Assembly (NCBI GenBank): GCA_036677685.1
Contig: JAVBWA010000033.1
Location: forward strand, 1 to 64,000
Direction of reading: 5' to 3'
Origin: JAQUBU01 sp036677685
Lineage (GTDB): Bacteria; Bacillota; Syntrophomonadia; Syntrophomonadales; Syntrophomonadaceae
DNA: 64,000 bases
Of the stretch, positions 45,669 to 53,843 are shown piece by piece. Numbering within the stretch: position 1 is the stretch's first letter; each line of letters begins with the position of its first letter. The notes below the pieces were generated by a model. That model was not told where the DNA came from and did not search any database. It was given only the letters and a program-made list of their open reading frames with translations. The position numbers were made by a program, and so were the translations under genes.

Positions 45669-45734
45669 ATGGGAAAGTATCAAAAACGAAGGGCTGTGGT
45701 AGACAATCGCTTGTATTTTTTGCTTAATAAATAA
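45669..45734 (+). CDS. Possible 21-residue basic peptide
   Basis: ATAGGAGGG lies eight bases before an ATG opening 21 codons (starting MGKYQKRR and ending before TAA at 45732). A perfect 14-bp hairpin follows immediately. The short, basic product and terminator-like structure make it a candidate small protein, on the strand opposite to its neighbours. No homologue is known to me. Confidence 0.35.
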   Translation: MGKYQKRRAVVDNRLYFLLNK

Positions 45735-45735
45735 T

Positions 45736-45769
45736 ACTGTGGCAGGTCTCGGATAAGACCTGCCACAGT
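45736..45769. terminator. Perfect 14-bp hairpin
   Basis: ACTGTGGCAGGTCT and AGACCTGCCACAGT pair around CGGATA. No T-run follows on the plus strand. It can end the small-peptide transcript or act as a structured 3' end. Confidence 0.65.
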
Positions 45770-46026
45770 ATGCTGACTAACGGGAGGCAAAGTTTCTTAC
45801 GGTTTCATGCAAGATATATGCTAAACAGGATAGCTGAAAACGTCAGTGGCTCAAAATTTGGACTTCTGTTAGGAATGTGGTGCCCAAAAACCATTGCAAA
45901 AGCGGAGGGCGCAAGCGCAGCAAAGTCCGGAAATCGAACTAACATGACATGGCAAAGCCCATTATCAGCAGCTTTTGTAAAAGCGAAGGGTTATTATAAT
46001 TTTATTGCCGAAAACGGAACGGAAAT

Positions 46027-48153
46027 CTAATCGATTTCATATTTGCTGAGTTTTCGGTATAAGGCGGAAACATGAATACCCAATATCCTGGCCGCCTGCA
46101 TTTTATTTCCCCCGGTTTTGGACAGAGCTTGAAAAATCAATTCCTTCTCCAGATTTTGCAGGATTTCGGGAAGACCTTTGGGTTTATTCTGTACCTGGGC
46201 TACTTCTATTAAGGTTGTTTCTAGCAGCGAGGGAAAATGAACCATGCTCAAGCAGCGTTCCTGATTCATAAAGGCCAGATTGATGGCCCTCTCCAGCAAA
46301 TTTTCCAATTCCCTGACATTGCCGGGCCAGTCGTGGTTTTGGAGCAATTCCAGGGCCTGGGGGGAGATGTTAAAGACGTTGGTGCTTAGTTTATGGTTAA
46401 TCCGTTCCATCAGGTTTTCCACCAATAAAGGCAAGTCCTCCATCCGGTTGCGCAGGGGGGGCATATCCAGCCTGACTACGTTTAGCCGGTAGTAAAGGTC
46501 TTCCCGGAACTGATTTTCGGCGACCATTTTTTCGAGATTCCGATTGGTGGCGGCGACCACTCTTACATCGACGGGAATGGGCTTGGTGCCTCCGACCCGT
46601 TCGGTGACTTTTTCCTGTAAAACATTTAGGAGTTTTATCTGCATGGAAAGGGGCATATCTCCGATTTCATCCAAGAAAATGGTACCCCCGCTGGCCAGCT
46701 CGAATTTCCCCGGTTTGCCGCCCTTTTTTGCTCCGGTGAAAGCTCCTTCTTCATAACCGAAAAGTTCGGATTCCAGAAGGTTCTCAGGGAAGCCCACACA
46801 GTTGATGCGGATAAACGGACCGTACCTCCGGTAGCTGGAGTTATGGATGGCTTGGGCCACCAGCTCTTTGCCGGTACCGCTCTCGCCGGTAATAAGAACG
46901 GTTGAAGTGGTAAATGAAAGGCGTTCGACCACGGTTCTTACCCATGAAAAGGATGGACTGGCTCCGATTAAATCATTAATATCCCAATTAGCGCTGAAGA
47001 TTTCCCTGATTTCTTCTTTGTAGTGTTTTAATTGTTTTTCCATTTCCTGAAGTTTTTTGGAAAGAAGCTTGGCTCCCGACATGTCAAGAAAAAGACTGTA
47101 GCCAATGGCTCCGATAATTTCTCCCTCTTTGGTTATGGGAGTCCGGTTGACGATGGTGTCATGGCCGTTGATCGGGAAAAACTCGGCCCGGTCAGTACGG
47201 CCGGTTTTCAGTATTTGGGGCAGTTCGGAGTTGGGCAGGACTTCCAAAACATATTTGCCCATGGCATCCTTCTTTTCTATATCCAGTATTTCCAGACATG
47301 CTTGATTGATGGCGGTTATATACCCTTCCTGATCAACTATGGTATAGGCCAGATAAGGATTTTCCAGCAGCCCCTGCAGGAAGTCGTTAAACTCTTTTTC
47401 CCGTTCCTGCATTTTTTTTATAAATATTTTGGCGCCCGATATATCCAAAAACAAACTGTACCCGGTGGCCCCGATGGGCTCCCCGTCCTTTACGATAGGC
47501 ACCCGGTTAACGATGGTGTCATGACCGTTAATGGGAAAAAACTCAGCCCAATCCGTACGTCCGGTTTTCAATATTTGCGGCAGTTGGGAATTGGGAACCA
47601 CATCCAGTATATGTTTCCCTAATGCATCTTGTATTTCTATTTCCATAATATCCAGGTAAGTCTGGTTAATAGCCCGGATATATCCTTCCTTGTTGACGAT
47701 AATATACGCCAGGTGGGGGTTTTGAACCAACCCCTGCTCGATAATCCCGGTTTCTTTTTCTTCATCCAACAAGTTTTTGGAATGATTCACATAACTGAGC
47801 ATATTTTGATAGCCGCTGTGCTGGGCGGCGCCGATAATCTTAGCTATGCTGTCCGGCGGTATATCCCCTTTGCCCACCAGAAGACTAATCATACTTCGCC
47901 GGATGTCTTCAATGAGAGGGGATGAGGTTCTTACCTCAATCTCTTCCCTGACCGTATAAGTGCAGGATTCTACCAATCGGGTACCAGACGTGGTTTTAAC
48001 TTCCACTATACAGAGGCGGCACAGGCCGTTGCCGCTGCAGGCACCCTGTTGATGGCAAAGGTTGGGAATAAGAATACCGGCGTTTTTTGCGGTCTGCAAA
48101 ATAGTATCACCCGGATTGGCTGACACCTGTTGCTTATCGATGGTGATGATCAT
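46027..48153 (-). CDS. Sigma-54 activator with N-terminal [2Fe-2S] ferredoxin domain and twin PAS
   Basis: The 708-residue enhancer-binding protein has an unusual head. Residues 1-95 form a [2Fe-2S] ferredoxin-type domain with C33, C45, C48 and C64 (C-x11-C-x2-C-x15-C). This is closely similar to the N-terminus of the NuoG-like subunit at 58545, including the following helix. Two PAS domains follow (about 145-245 and 265-365) that are near duplicates, both with TGRTDxAEFFPINGHDTIVNR. Then come the sigma-54 AAA+ domain (GESGTGKE Walker A, GAFTGA loop, about 390-620) and a Fis-type HTH at the end. It probably senses redox state and drives the sigma-54 promoters at 45.5 and 48.3 kb on either side. 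Confidence 0.92.
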   Translation of the reverse strand: MIITIDKQQVSANPGDTILQTAKNAGILIPNLCHQQGACSGNGLCRLCIVEVKTTSGTRLVESCTYTVREEIEVRTSSPLIEDIRRSMISLLVGKGDIPPDSIAKIIGAAQHSGYQNMLSYVNHSKNLLDEEKETGIIEQGLVQNPHLAYIIVNKEGYIRAINQTYLDIMEIEIQDALGKHILDVVPNSQLPQILKTGRTDWAEFFPINGHDTIVNRVPIVKDGEPIGATGYSLFLDISGAKIFIKKMQEREKEFNDFLQGLLENPYLAYTIVDQEGYITAINQACLEILDIEKKDAMGKYVLEVLPNSELPQILKTGRTDRAEFFPINGHDTIVNRTPITKEGEIIGAIGYSLFLDMSGAKLLSKKLQEMEKQLKHYKEEIREIFSANWDINDLIGASPSFSWVRTVVERLSFTTSTVLITGESGTGKELVAQAIHNSSYRRYGPFIRINCVGFPENLLESELFGYEEGAFTGAKKGGKPGKFELASGGTIFLDEIGDMPLSMQIKLLNVLQEKVTERVGGTKPIPVDVRVVAATNRNLEKMVAENQFREDLYYRLNVVRLDMPPLRNRMEDLPLLVENLMERINHKLSTNVFNISPQALELLQNHDWPGNVRELENLLERAINLAFMNQERCLSMVHFPSLLETTLIEVAQVQNKPKGLPEILQNLEKELIFQALSKTGGNKMQAARILGIHVSALYRKLSKYEID

Positions 48154-48305
48154 GGTCCCACTTCCTTATGCTTAAGTAATTAGTTTTATATTTAATATTT
48201 AAAACCTTATTAGATTCTAAGTTTCATTTTACTTTTTAGCAAGAGCACCTCTTCCAAGACAAATTAAGAGGATTGTCAGCCAATAGATTCTTTGCCAAAA
48301 CAAAC

Positions 48306-48322
48306 TTGGCATGCTTATTGCA
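48306..48322 (+). promoter_or_regulatory. Sigma-54 promoter upstream of the CoA-transferase gene
   Basis: TTGGCATGCTTATTGCA has the -24 GG and -12 GC exactly ten bases apart. It faces the CoA-transferase gene 360 bases downstream. Repeat copy G lies inside the resulting leader. Confidence 0.8.
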
Positions 48323-48397
48323 TTTTTCCAAAGCGCAAACGTTTTTTGGCTTGTCATTTTTTAGAACGATGTTTAAGGAGGTGTCGTATTACATTTT

Positions 48398-48589
48398 TAA
48401 GCAACGGGAGAGACTGCGGAGCAGTTTCAACACAATTTAATCATTCCCAAAGGGAATCAATATAAGTGGTCCCCGTAGGGGGCAACATACCGCTGCAACG
48501 AAGCGGAGGAGATTAGAACCGGGCGTCTGGTTTATTATTAGTAACCAGTATGCTTATAGAAGCGGAGGGACATTTTCGCCTCGTTATAA
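48398..48589 (-). repeat. Dispersed structured repeat, copy G (long form)
   Basis: Minus-strand copy with the insert palindromes and a CGCCCGGTTCTAATCTCCT variant of the central hairpin. The middle part is more diverged (TAATAATAAACCAGACG). It lies in the transcribed leader between the sigma-54 promoter and the CoA-transferase start. Confidence 0.82.
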
Positions 48590-48681
48590 ATGCTGATTTC
48601 AACAAGGGAAGAATTAAATGAAATAGTGCGATATCAAGAGATAATTAAGGATAATCAAAGTATATCAAGGGAGGTTATAAA

Positions 48682-50043
48682 ATGACTTTTAAAACGGGTA
48701 CCTTTATGGAAGAATACAAGAAAAAATTGATTTCACCCGATCAAGCAGCCAAACTGGTCAAATCAGGTGACTGGATTCAGTTCGGCGAGTTTGTATGCCA
48801 GCCCAAAGCATGCGACGCAGCCCTGGCTAAACGCAAGGATGAACTGGAAGATGTTAAAATCCGTCTGGTTACCATGACCTGGCTGCCCGAAGTTTGCAAA
48901 GTGGATCCCGAAAGAAAAACCTTCGTTATGAATGATTGGCACTTTTCCGGAGTTTCCCGCAAGCTTCAGGAATCGGACTTATGTAATTATATTCCGGTAA
49001 CCTATCATGAAGGCCCAACTATTTATGATCGGGGATATATACCGCTGGATGTATCGTTTCAACCAGTGACCCCCATGGACAAGAACGGCTTTTTCAATAT
49101 CAGCACATCCAACTCGCTGAGTGGTTGCGTCAACCGGAATGCCAGGATCAAAGTAGTCGAAGTTAACAGTTCGTTCCCGGTTTGTCTGGGCGGCTATGGG
49201 GAATCCATTCATATTTCGGATGTTGACTACATTGTGGAAAGCCCCGATAATCCTCCTCTGACTAATCTTCCGGAAATTGCCCCCACTGATGTTGATAAAC
49301 AGATTGCGGGACTGATCCTGGAAGATATGAAAGATGGTGATTGCATTCAGTTGGGAATCGGGGGTATGCCCAACGTGGTTGGAGCCTTGATAGCTGAATC
49401 CGATCTCAAAGATCTGGGTGTGCATACCGAGATGCTGGTCGATTCTTTTGTTGATATGTATGAAGCGGGCAAGTTGAGTGGCAAGCACAAAAATATCGAC
49501 CCCGGCAAGATGGTTTATACCTTCGCCATGGGCACCAAAAAGCTCTATGATTTTCTGGACCACAACCCGGCTTGCGCTATTTGTCCGGTAGACTATACCA
49601 ATGATCCATATCTCATTGCGCGGATCAACAACATGGTTTGTATCAACAATGCTATCGAGGTTGATCTGTTTGGGCAGGTGGCTTCGGAAGCCTCAGTGGG
49701 CAGAAACATTTCCGGAACCGGTGGGCAACTGGATTTTATCCTGGGTTCTTTCGATTCTAGAGGTGGCCGGGGTTATGTGGCGCTTGCCTCCACCCTGACG
49801 AAAAAAGACGGCTCCTTGGAATCTCGGATAGTGCCGGGACTGCTGCCGGGAACGATCGTTACGGTTCCCCGTTCCGTTGCTTTCACAATTGTTACCGAAT
49901 ACGGCAAATTCAATTTGAAAGGCAAATCAACCTGGGAACGTGCTGAAGGTCTTATAAATCTGGCCCATCCGAATTTCCGGGATGAGTTGATCAAAGAAGC
50001 CGGTAAATTTAAAATTTGGAGGAACAGTAACAAAACTTTATAA
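48682..50043 (+). CDS. Acetyl-CoA hydrolase/CoA-transferase family (4-hydroxybutyrate or butyryl-CoA:acetate type)
   Basis: The 453-residue protein matches the family of 4-hydroxybutyrate and butyryl-CoA:acetate CoA-transferases. It has a GIGGMPNVVGALI glycine loop, HTEMLVDSFVDMYEAG, and NNAIEVDLFGQVASEASVG with the catalytic glutamate, followed by SGTGGQLDFILG. These enzymes move CoA between acids, for example activating butyrate at the expense of acetyl-CoA. Which acids are used cannot be read from sequence. GGGAGG precedes the ATG. Its sigma-54 promoter and neighbours tie it to the beta-oxidation genes. Confidence 0.88.
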   Translation: MTFKTGTFMEEYKKKLISPDQAAKLVKSGDWIQFGEFVCQPKACDAALAKRKDELEDVKIRLVTMTWLPEVCKVDPERKTFVMNDWHFSGVSRKLQESDLCNYIPVTYHEGPTIYDRGYIPLDVSFQPVTPMDKNGFFNISTSNSLSGCVNRNARIKVVEVNSSFPVCLGGYGESIHISDVDYIVESPDNPPLTNLPEIAPTDVDKQIAGLILEDMKDGDCIQLGIGGMPNVVGALIAESDLKDLGVHTEMLVDSFVDMYEAGKLSGKHKNIDPGKMVYTFAMGTKKLYDFLDHNPACAICPVDYTNDPYLIARINNMVCINNAIEVDLFGQVASEASVGRNISGTGGQLDFILGSFDSRGGRGYVALASTLTKKDGSLESRIVPGLLPGTIVTVPRSVAFTIVTEYGKFNLKGKSTWERAEGLINLAHPNFRDELIKEAGKFKIWRNSNKTL

Positions 50044-50051
50044 TTTCCAGA

Positions 50052-50082
50052 CCAAAAGAGCCCGGCGTTCAGTGCTCTTTTG
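50052..50082 (+). terminator. Terminator after the CoA-transferase gene
   Basis: CCAAAAGAGC pairs with GCTCTTTTGG around a ten-base loop; the T-run lies within the right arm. It directly follows the stop codon. Confidence 0.75.
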
Positions 50083-50142
50083 GTGTTTGGCCTGGATGGG
50101 CGGCAACTTAGCGGTGAAAGTCGGCTATAAGGGGTGGCTGAA

Positions 50143-50196
50143 AACGGTAAAACAAGAGTCATAAGGCTCTATCATCGGCTGTTTAGCCTGGATAGG
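50143..50196 (+). pseudogene. Short diverged duplicate of the neighbouring methyltransferase gene
   Basis: Reading this segment gives NGKTRVIRLYHRLFSLD, nearly the same as a stretch of the methyltransferase encoded at 51204-51256, with DNA similarity extending over about 53 bases. It has no start or surrounding frame. It is a relic of a second copy or of a local rearrangement. Confidence 0.65.
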
Positions 50197-50232
50197 GGAA
50201 CAGGAGAGACAAAGTACCTGTCCCCCTATCTC
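50190..50232. repeat. REP-like hairpin
   Basis: GATAGGGGAACAGG faces CCTGTCCCCCTATC and can form a 12-14 bp stem with one irregularity. The GGGGACAGG-type arms resemble REP sequences associated with RAYT transposases. Confidence 0.5.
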
Positions 50233-50461
50233 AATCATCTGATAAGCTTGGTTCTTTAATTTGACCCTTCTTAATACATTGTGTTATTTTTAAAAGACAA
50301 ATACTTAAGGGGTTGATTGATCCGATTCATTGCAACAATTGAATGAGTTGGAACGGGGCATTAAAACAACGATTTAATCCAAATAAACCTTATTACTATC
50401 ATGAGTTGATGGTCTGTTTGTGATGTGTTGTTTTAAGTGTTCTGGGTATTTTAGGTATTTG

Positions 50462-50488
50462 GCGTCTCAGAATTCTGAGACGTTTTTT
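50462..50488 (+). terminator. Palindromic terminator just before the methyltransferase
   Basis: CGTCTCAGAATTCTGAGACG is a perfect palindrome followed by TTTTTTG. It ends about 26 bases before the next start codon and could stop upstream transcription or attenuate the gene. Confidence 0.75.
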
Positions 50489-50513
50489 GTTAGTAAAGAA
50501 AGGGGAATACCTT

Positions 50514-51374
50514 ATGATGATTGTTAAAAACAACAAACTCGATTTGTCGATACTCAAGGAAGTCATTGAGAAGCCGGAAATCTACGAAAAAAGCACTGCA
50601 AAATTTTGGGATGATGAACATATATCCGGACAAATGCTAAGGTATCATTTAGATCCTGAAGTTGAAGCAGCCAGCAAGACAAAAGAAACGATTATAGCGG
50701 AAACGGATTTCATCATCCAATGGACCGGTATGAATGCAGACCAAACAGTTATTGACCTGGGTTGTGGGCCGGGGCTTTATGTCAGGCAATTTGCCCGAAC
50801 AGGAGCAAAGGTTATGGGCATAGATCTTTCTGAAAGGTCTATTAATTACGCAAATCAAAATGTTAAACCTAATTATAAAAACGTAGTATTCAGGCAAATG
50901 AACTATCTTAATCTTGATTTTAAGGAATGCTTTGATATCGCCACCTTGATTTTTTACGACTTCTGCGTACTGAGCAAGGAGGAACAGAACAGGCTGTTGC
51001 GCAAGATTCACCAAGCGCTCAAGAGTAGCGGGGTATTAATATTCGATGTGGTCACCGAGAATAGGAAAACTTCGCTAGCGACCAGTATCTCCATATGGGA
51101 AAACGGAGGGTTCTGGAGTCCTGAACCATATATTGAAATATACAACACGTTTTTATACGAGGACCCTAAAACGGAAGGAATGCAATACACTATTATTGAT
51201 GAATACGGGAAAACGAGAGTAATTAGACTATATCATCGGCTGTTTAGCTTGGATGAGATTACAAGTATGCTTAAAGATAATGAATTTGAGGTTGAAAGAG
51301 TTTACAAGAATTTAAAGGGTGAGCCTTTAAATGACGGCTCAGAAACATTTGGTATTATAGCTAGAAAGGCATAA
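50514..51374 (+). CDS. Class I SAM-dependent methyltransferase
   Basis: The protein of about 286 residues has the SAM-binding loop VIDLGCGPGLYVRQFA (motif I), GIDLSERSINYA (motif II acidic residue) and a LIFDVV post-loop. The C-terminal DGSETFGIIARK is common in small-molecule methyltransferases. Its substrate is unknown. ATG at 50514 (or 50517) follows AAAGGGG. It sits alone between a terminator-like palindrome and repeat copy H. Confidence 0.85.
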   Translation: MMIVKNNKLDLSILKEVIEKPEIYEKSTAKFWDDEHISGQMLRYHLDPEVEAASKTKETIIAETDFIIQWTGMNADQTVIDLGCGPGLYVRQFARTGAKVMGIDLSERSINYANQNVKPNYKNVVFRQMNYLNLDFKECFDIATLIFYDFCVLSKEEQNRLLRKIHQALKSSGVLIFDVVTENRKTSLATSISIWENGGFWSPEPYIEIYNTFLYEDPKTEGMQYTIIDEYGKTRVIRLYHRLFSLDEITSMLKDNEFEVERVYKNLKGEPLNDGSETFGIIARKA

Positions 51375-51440
51375 GGCGCGTTACCTTAAATTTCCATCCT
51401 ATTCATACGTGTCATATTTCCGAAATCGTATTATGATTTA

Positions 51441-51517
51441 AGTATCGGAAGAAACTGCGGAGCAGTTTCTTCACACCGCTGCAACGAGGCGGGGATACCT
51501 TTTCGCCTCGTTATATT
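51441..51517 (-). repeat. Dispersed structured repeat, copy H (internally deleted)
   Basis: Contains both ends of the family (GAAACTGCGGAGCAGTTTC and GCAACGAGGCGG...CGCCTCGTTATA on the plus strand) but lacks the central 60-70 bases. The outer CGAGGCG/CGCCTCG complement is kept, which supports this pairing as the base of the structure. Confidence 0.8.
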
Positions 51518-51580
51518 ATGCAGGCAGGGTTACCCGCTTTTTTCATTAGTATACTGATGGAATGGAAGGGAGGCAAACTA

Positions 51581-53596
51581 ATGCGAAATTATAATCAGGA
51601 AATCGCCCGGGCTTGGGAGCATTTTGCTTCCACTTTCATTATCGATTCGGATATTGTACCAGAGGAGATCGCCAAGTCCTGGCAGCGCTGTCGCCAAGCC
51701 GGAATTGACCCTTACGGCGGCGGCTGCATCCGCGTAATGCATCTGGCAGACCTGCAAACCTTGCTCAAAGATAAGAATAAATTGATGTCTGTTACCCGGC
51801 CTTTTATGGAAAACCTCTATAACTTTGTGGCTGGCTCCGGTTTTATCGTGATTCTATCCGATGAAAACGGCAATATACTTGATACTTTGGGGGATCCGGG
51901 GATTAACATGCGAGCCCGGGAGATTAACCTGGTTCCCGGCAGCAATTGGTGCGAAACCGAAGCCGGTACCAATGGAATTGGCACCGCCATGGTTTTGGGA
52001 AAACCTGTGCAAATATCCGGTGAAGAGCATTACTGCCAGAATATACACAACTGGACCTGTTCGGCAGCACCGATTCGCGATGACAGTGGCAGGATACTGG
52101 GATTTATGCAAATGTCAGGCCCGTCATCGGCCAGCAACAAACATACACTGGGAATGGTAGTTGCGGCCGTAAAAGCTATTGAGGAACAAATCCGGGTTGC
52201 GCGGAAAAACCGGGAACTTACTTTAGTTAATAGAAGGATGAACAATATTTTTCAAACCCTGTCGGATGGGGTCGTGGTATATAACTGCAACGGTATTATA
52301 GAGCATATCAATCCTTCAGCCGAACGTATACTTGGCAAATCCAAGCAAGATATGGAAGGGAAACATATTGAAGAAGTATTTGGGAACGTTCCGAAAATCA
52401 AGGAAATATTGGATTCCGGGGAGTCCTTCGCCAATATCGAGGTCTTGGCCGAATTAGACAAAAACCACATCCATTGCCTAATTTCTGGTGAAGCCATAAA
52501 AAATAAACATGGTGAATATATGGGCGGAGCAATCATTATCAACCCGATCAATAAAATAAAGAAGCTGGTTAACCGTTTCAGCGGCGCTGAAGCCCGTTTT
52601 GAATTCAAACACATTATAGGTAAAGGCCCGGAATTGCAGGAAGCTATTCGCATTGCTTCGCTGGCGGCGGAGAGTGACAGCAATATTCTGCTTGAAGGTG
52701 AGAGCGGAACCGGCAAAGAGGTATTTGCCCAGGCCATTCATAATGCCAGCCGGAGGCGTGAGGGTCCTTTTGTGGCCTTAAACTGCGCCGCGATCCCCAG
52801 GGAATTGATGGGCAGCGAGCTGTTCGGTTATGTTGAAGGCGCCTTTACCGGTGCTTATCGGGGCGGACGCCCGGGCAAATTTGAATTGGCAACCGGGGGG
52901 ACTCTATTTCTTGATGAAATAGGAGATATGACTCAGGGGAAACAGGGCTCCCTCTTGCGCGCTATACAGGAGAAAAAAATTGTTCGCATCGGCGATAATA
53001 AGGTAATTCCAGTTGATGTTCGCATAATCTGTGCAACCAACAAAAATTTGCGTGCAGCTGTTGAAAAAAAAGATTTTCGGGAAGATCTATTCTACCGGCT
53101 GAATGTTATCACCATTAATCTTCCGCCTCTGCGTGAGCACCGGGAGGACATCCCCGAGCTTTTTGAATATTTTTTGAAGGAAATAAGCCGGCGTTTGGAT
53201 ACCCCCATTGATTATTTTGAACCTGATATTATTCCGGCTTTGGTACAGTACGATTGGCCGGGAAATGCCCGGGAACTGCAAAATGTTGTGGAACGAATGG
53301 TTTGTGTTGCCCGTAACCAACGCCTGGCATTTAAAGACCTGCCCGCCGATATATCGTCGAAACCCTTGCGGTCCTCACACGGTGATGCGAAGGACAAGCG
53401 GGTTATTTCTGAAGATCTTGTCAGCGTGAGCCTGGAAAGGGAGCGCCGCAAACGGGATCGGGCTGACCGGGAATTGCAGGAGATTGTAGATTTGCTCGCA
53501 AAGCATGGCGGCAATATAACCCTGGTGGCCAGAGATATGGGAGTTTCCCGAAATACAATTTATCGAAAAATGAAACAGTATAATATTGCTTTTTAA
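51581..53596 (+). CDS. AcoR-like sigma-54-dependent activator (GAF-PAS-AAA-HTH)
   Basis: The 671-residue protein begins with the ISWQRC-type motif seen in AcoR-family activators (AKSWQRCRQAGIDPYG). A GAF domain follows (about 60-220, GSNWCETEAGTNGIGTA), then a PAS domain (about 235-340), an AAA+ domain (GESGTGKE, GAFTGAYRGG; about 360-590) and a C-terminal Fis-type HTH (NITLVARDMGVSRNTIYRKM). Relatives respond to acetoin, alcohols or aldehydes. GGGAGG sits seven bases before the ATG; the longer frame from 51518 is not needed. It lies just upstream of, and reads towards, the AOR operon. Confidence 0.93.
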   Translation: MRNYNQEIARAWEHFASTFIIDSDIVPEEIAKSWQRCRQAGIDPYGGGCIRVMHLADLQTLLKDKNKLMSVTRPFMENLYNFVAGSGFIVILSDENGNILDTLGDPGINMRAREINLVPGSNWCETEAGTNGIGTAMVLGKPVQISGEEHYCQNIHNWTCSAAPIRDDSGRILGFMQMSGPSSASNKHTLGMVVAAVKAIEEQIRVARKNRELTLVNRRMNNIFQTLSDGVVVYNCNGIIEHINPSAERILGKSKQDMEGKHIEEVFGNVPKIKEILDSGESFANIEVLAELDKNHIHCLISGEAIKNKHGEYMGGAIIINPINKIKKLVNRFSGAEARFEFKHIIGKGPELQEAIRIASLAAESDSNILLEGESGTGKEVFAQAIHNASRRREGPFVALNCAAIPRELMGSELFGYVEGAFTGAYRGGRPGKFELATGGTLFLDEIGDMTQGKQGSLLRAIQEKKIVRIGDNKVIPVDVRIICATNKNLRAAVEKKDFREDLFYRLNVITINLPPLREHREDIPELFEYFLKEISRRLDTPIDYFEPDIIPALVQYDWPGNARELQNVVERMVCVARNQRLAFKDLPADISSKPLRSSHGDAKDKRVISEDLVSVSLERERRKRDRADRELQEIVDLLAKHGGNITLVARDMGVSRNTIYRKMKQYNIAF

Positions 53597-53619
53597 TATA
53601 CGTAACAATTATGCTCCAA

Positions 53620-53630
53620 ATGTGTCACAT
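53620..53630. promoter_or_regulatory. Candidate enhancer site for the AcoR-like activator
   Basis: ATGTGTCACAT is an 11-bp perfect palindrome about 175 bases upstream of the sigma-54 promoter, the usual distance for an enhancer-binding site. TGT/ACA half-sites are common for this family. Only one copy is seen. Confidence 0.4.
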
Positions 53631-53633
53631 CAA

Positions 53634-53668
53634 TGTACCGGCAATTAACAACGCCGGTACATATTTTT
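53634..53668 (+). terminator. Terminator after the AcoR-like gene
   Basis: TGTACCGGC pairs with GCCGGTACA and is followed by a T-rich run, separating the regulator transcript from the AOR operon. Confidence 0.75.
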
Positions 53669-53803
53669 CTTCTAATCATCTGCTTCCCAATCCCCCCTAC
53701 GACAAATTGAGCACTTTGGACAAGAAAAACTATATGCTGGAATACCCATTTAAATCAGTTTGATCCGGCTTTCCATAAAATAACTGACCGGATTCTTATC
53801 GGC

Positions 53804-53819
53804 TTGGCATGCTTCTTGC
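53804..53819 (+). promoter_or_regulatory. Sigma-54 promoter of the AOR operon
   Basis: TTGGCATGCTTCTTGC has GG and GC ten bases apart. It shares the first eleven bases with the promoter at 48306. The start of transcription is expected near 53831. Confidence 0.85.
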
Positions 53820-53843
53820 TCATTAATAGTGCGAGATTGGGAT

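Noticed and set aside
45770..46030. 86-codon plus-strand frame after the hairpin
   Set aside because: No ribosome-binding site and a composition unlike a protein; it overlaps the end of the sigma-54 activator.
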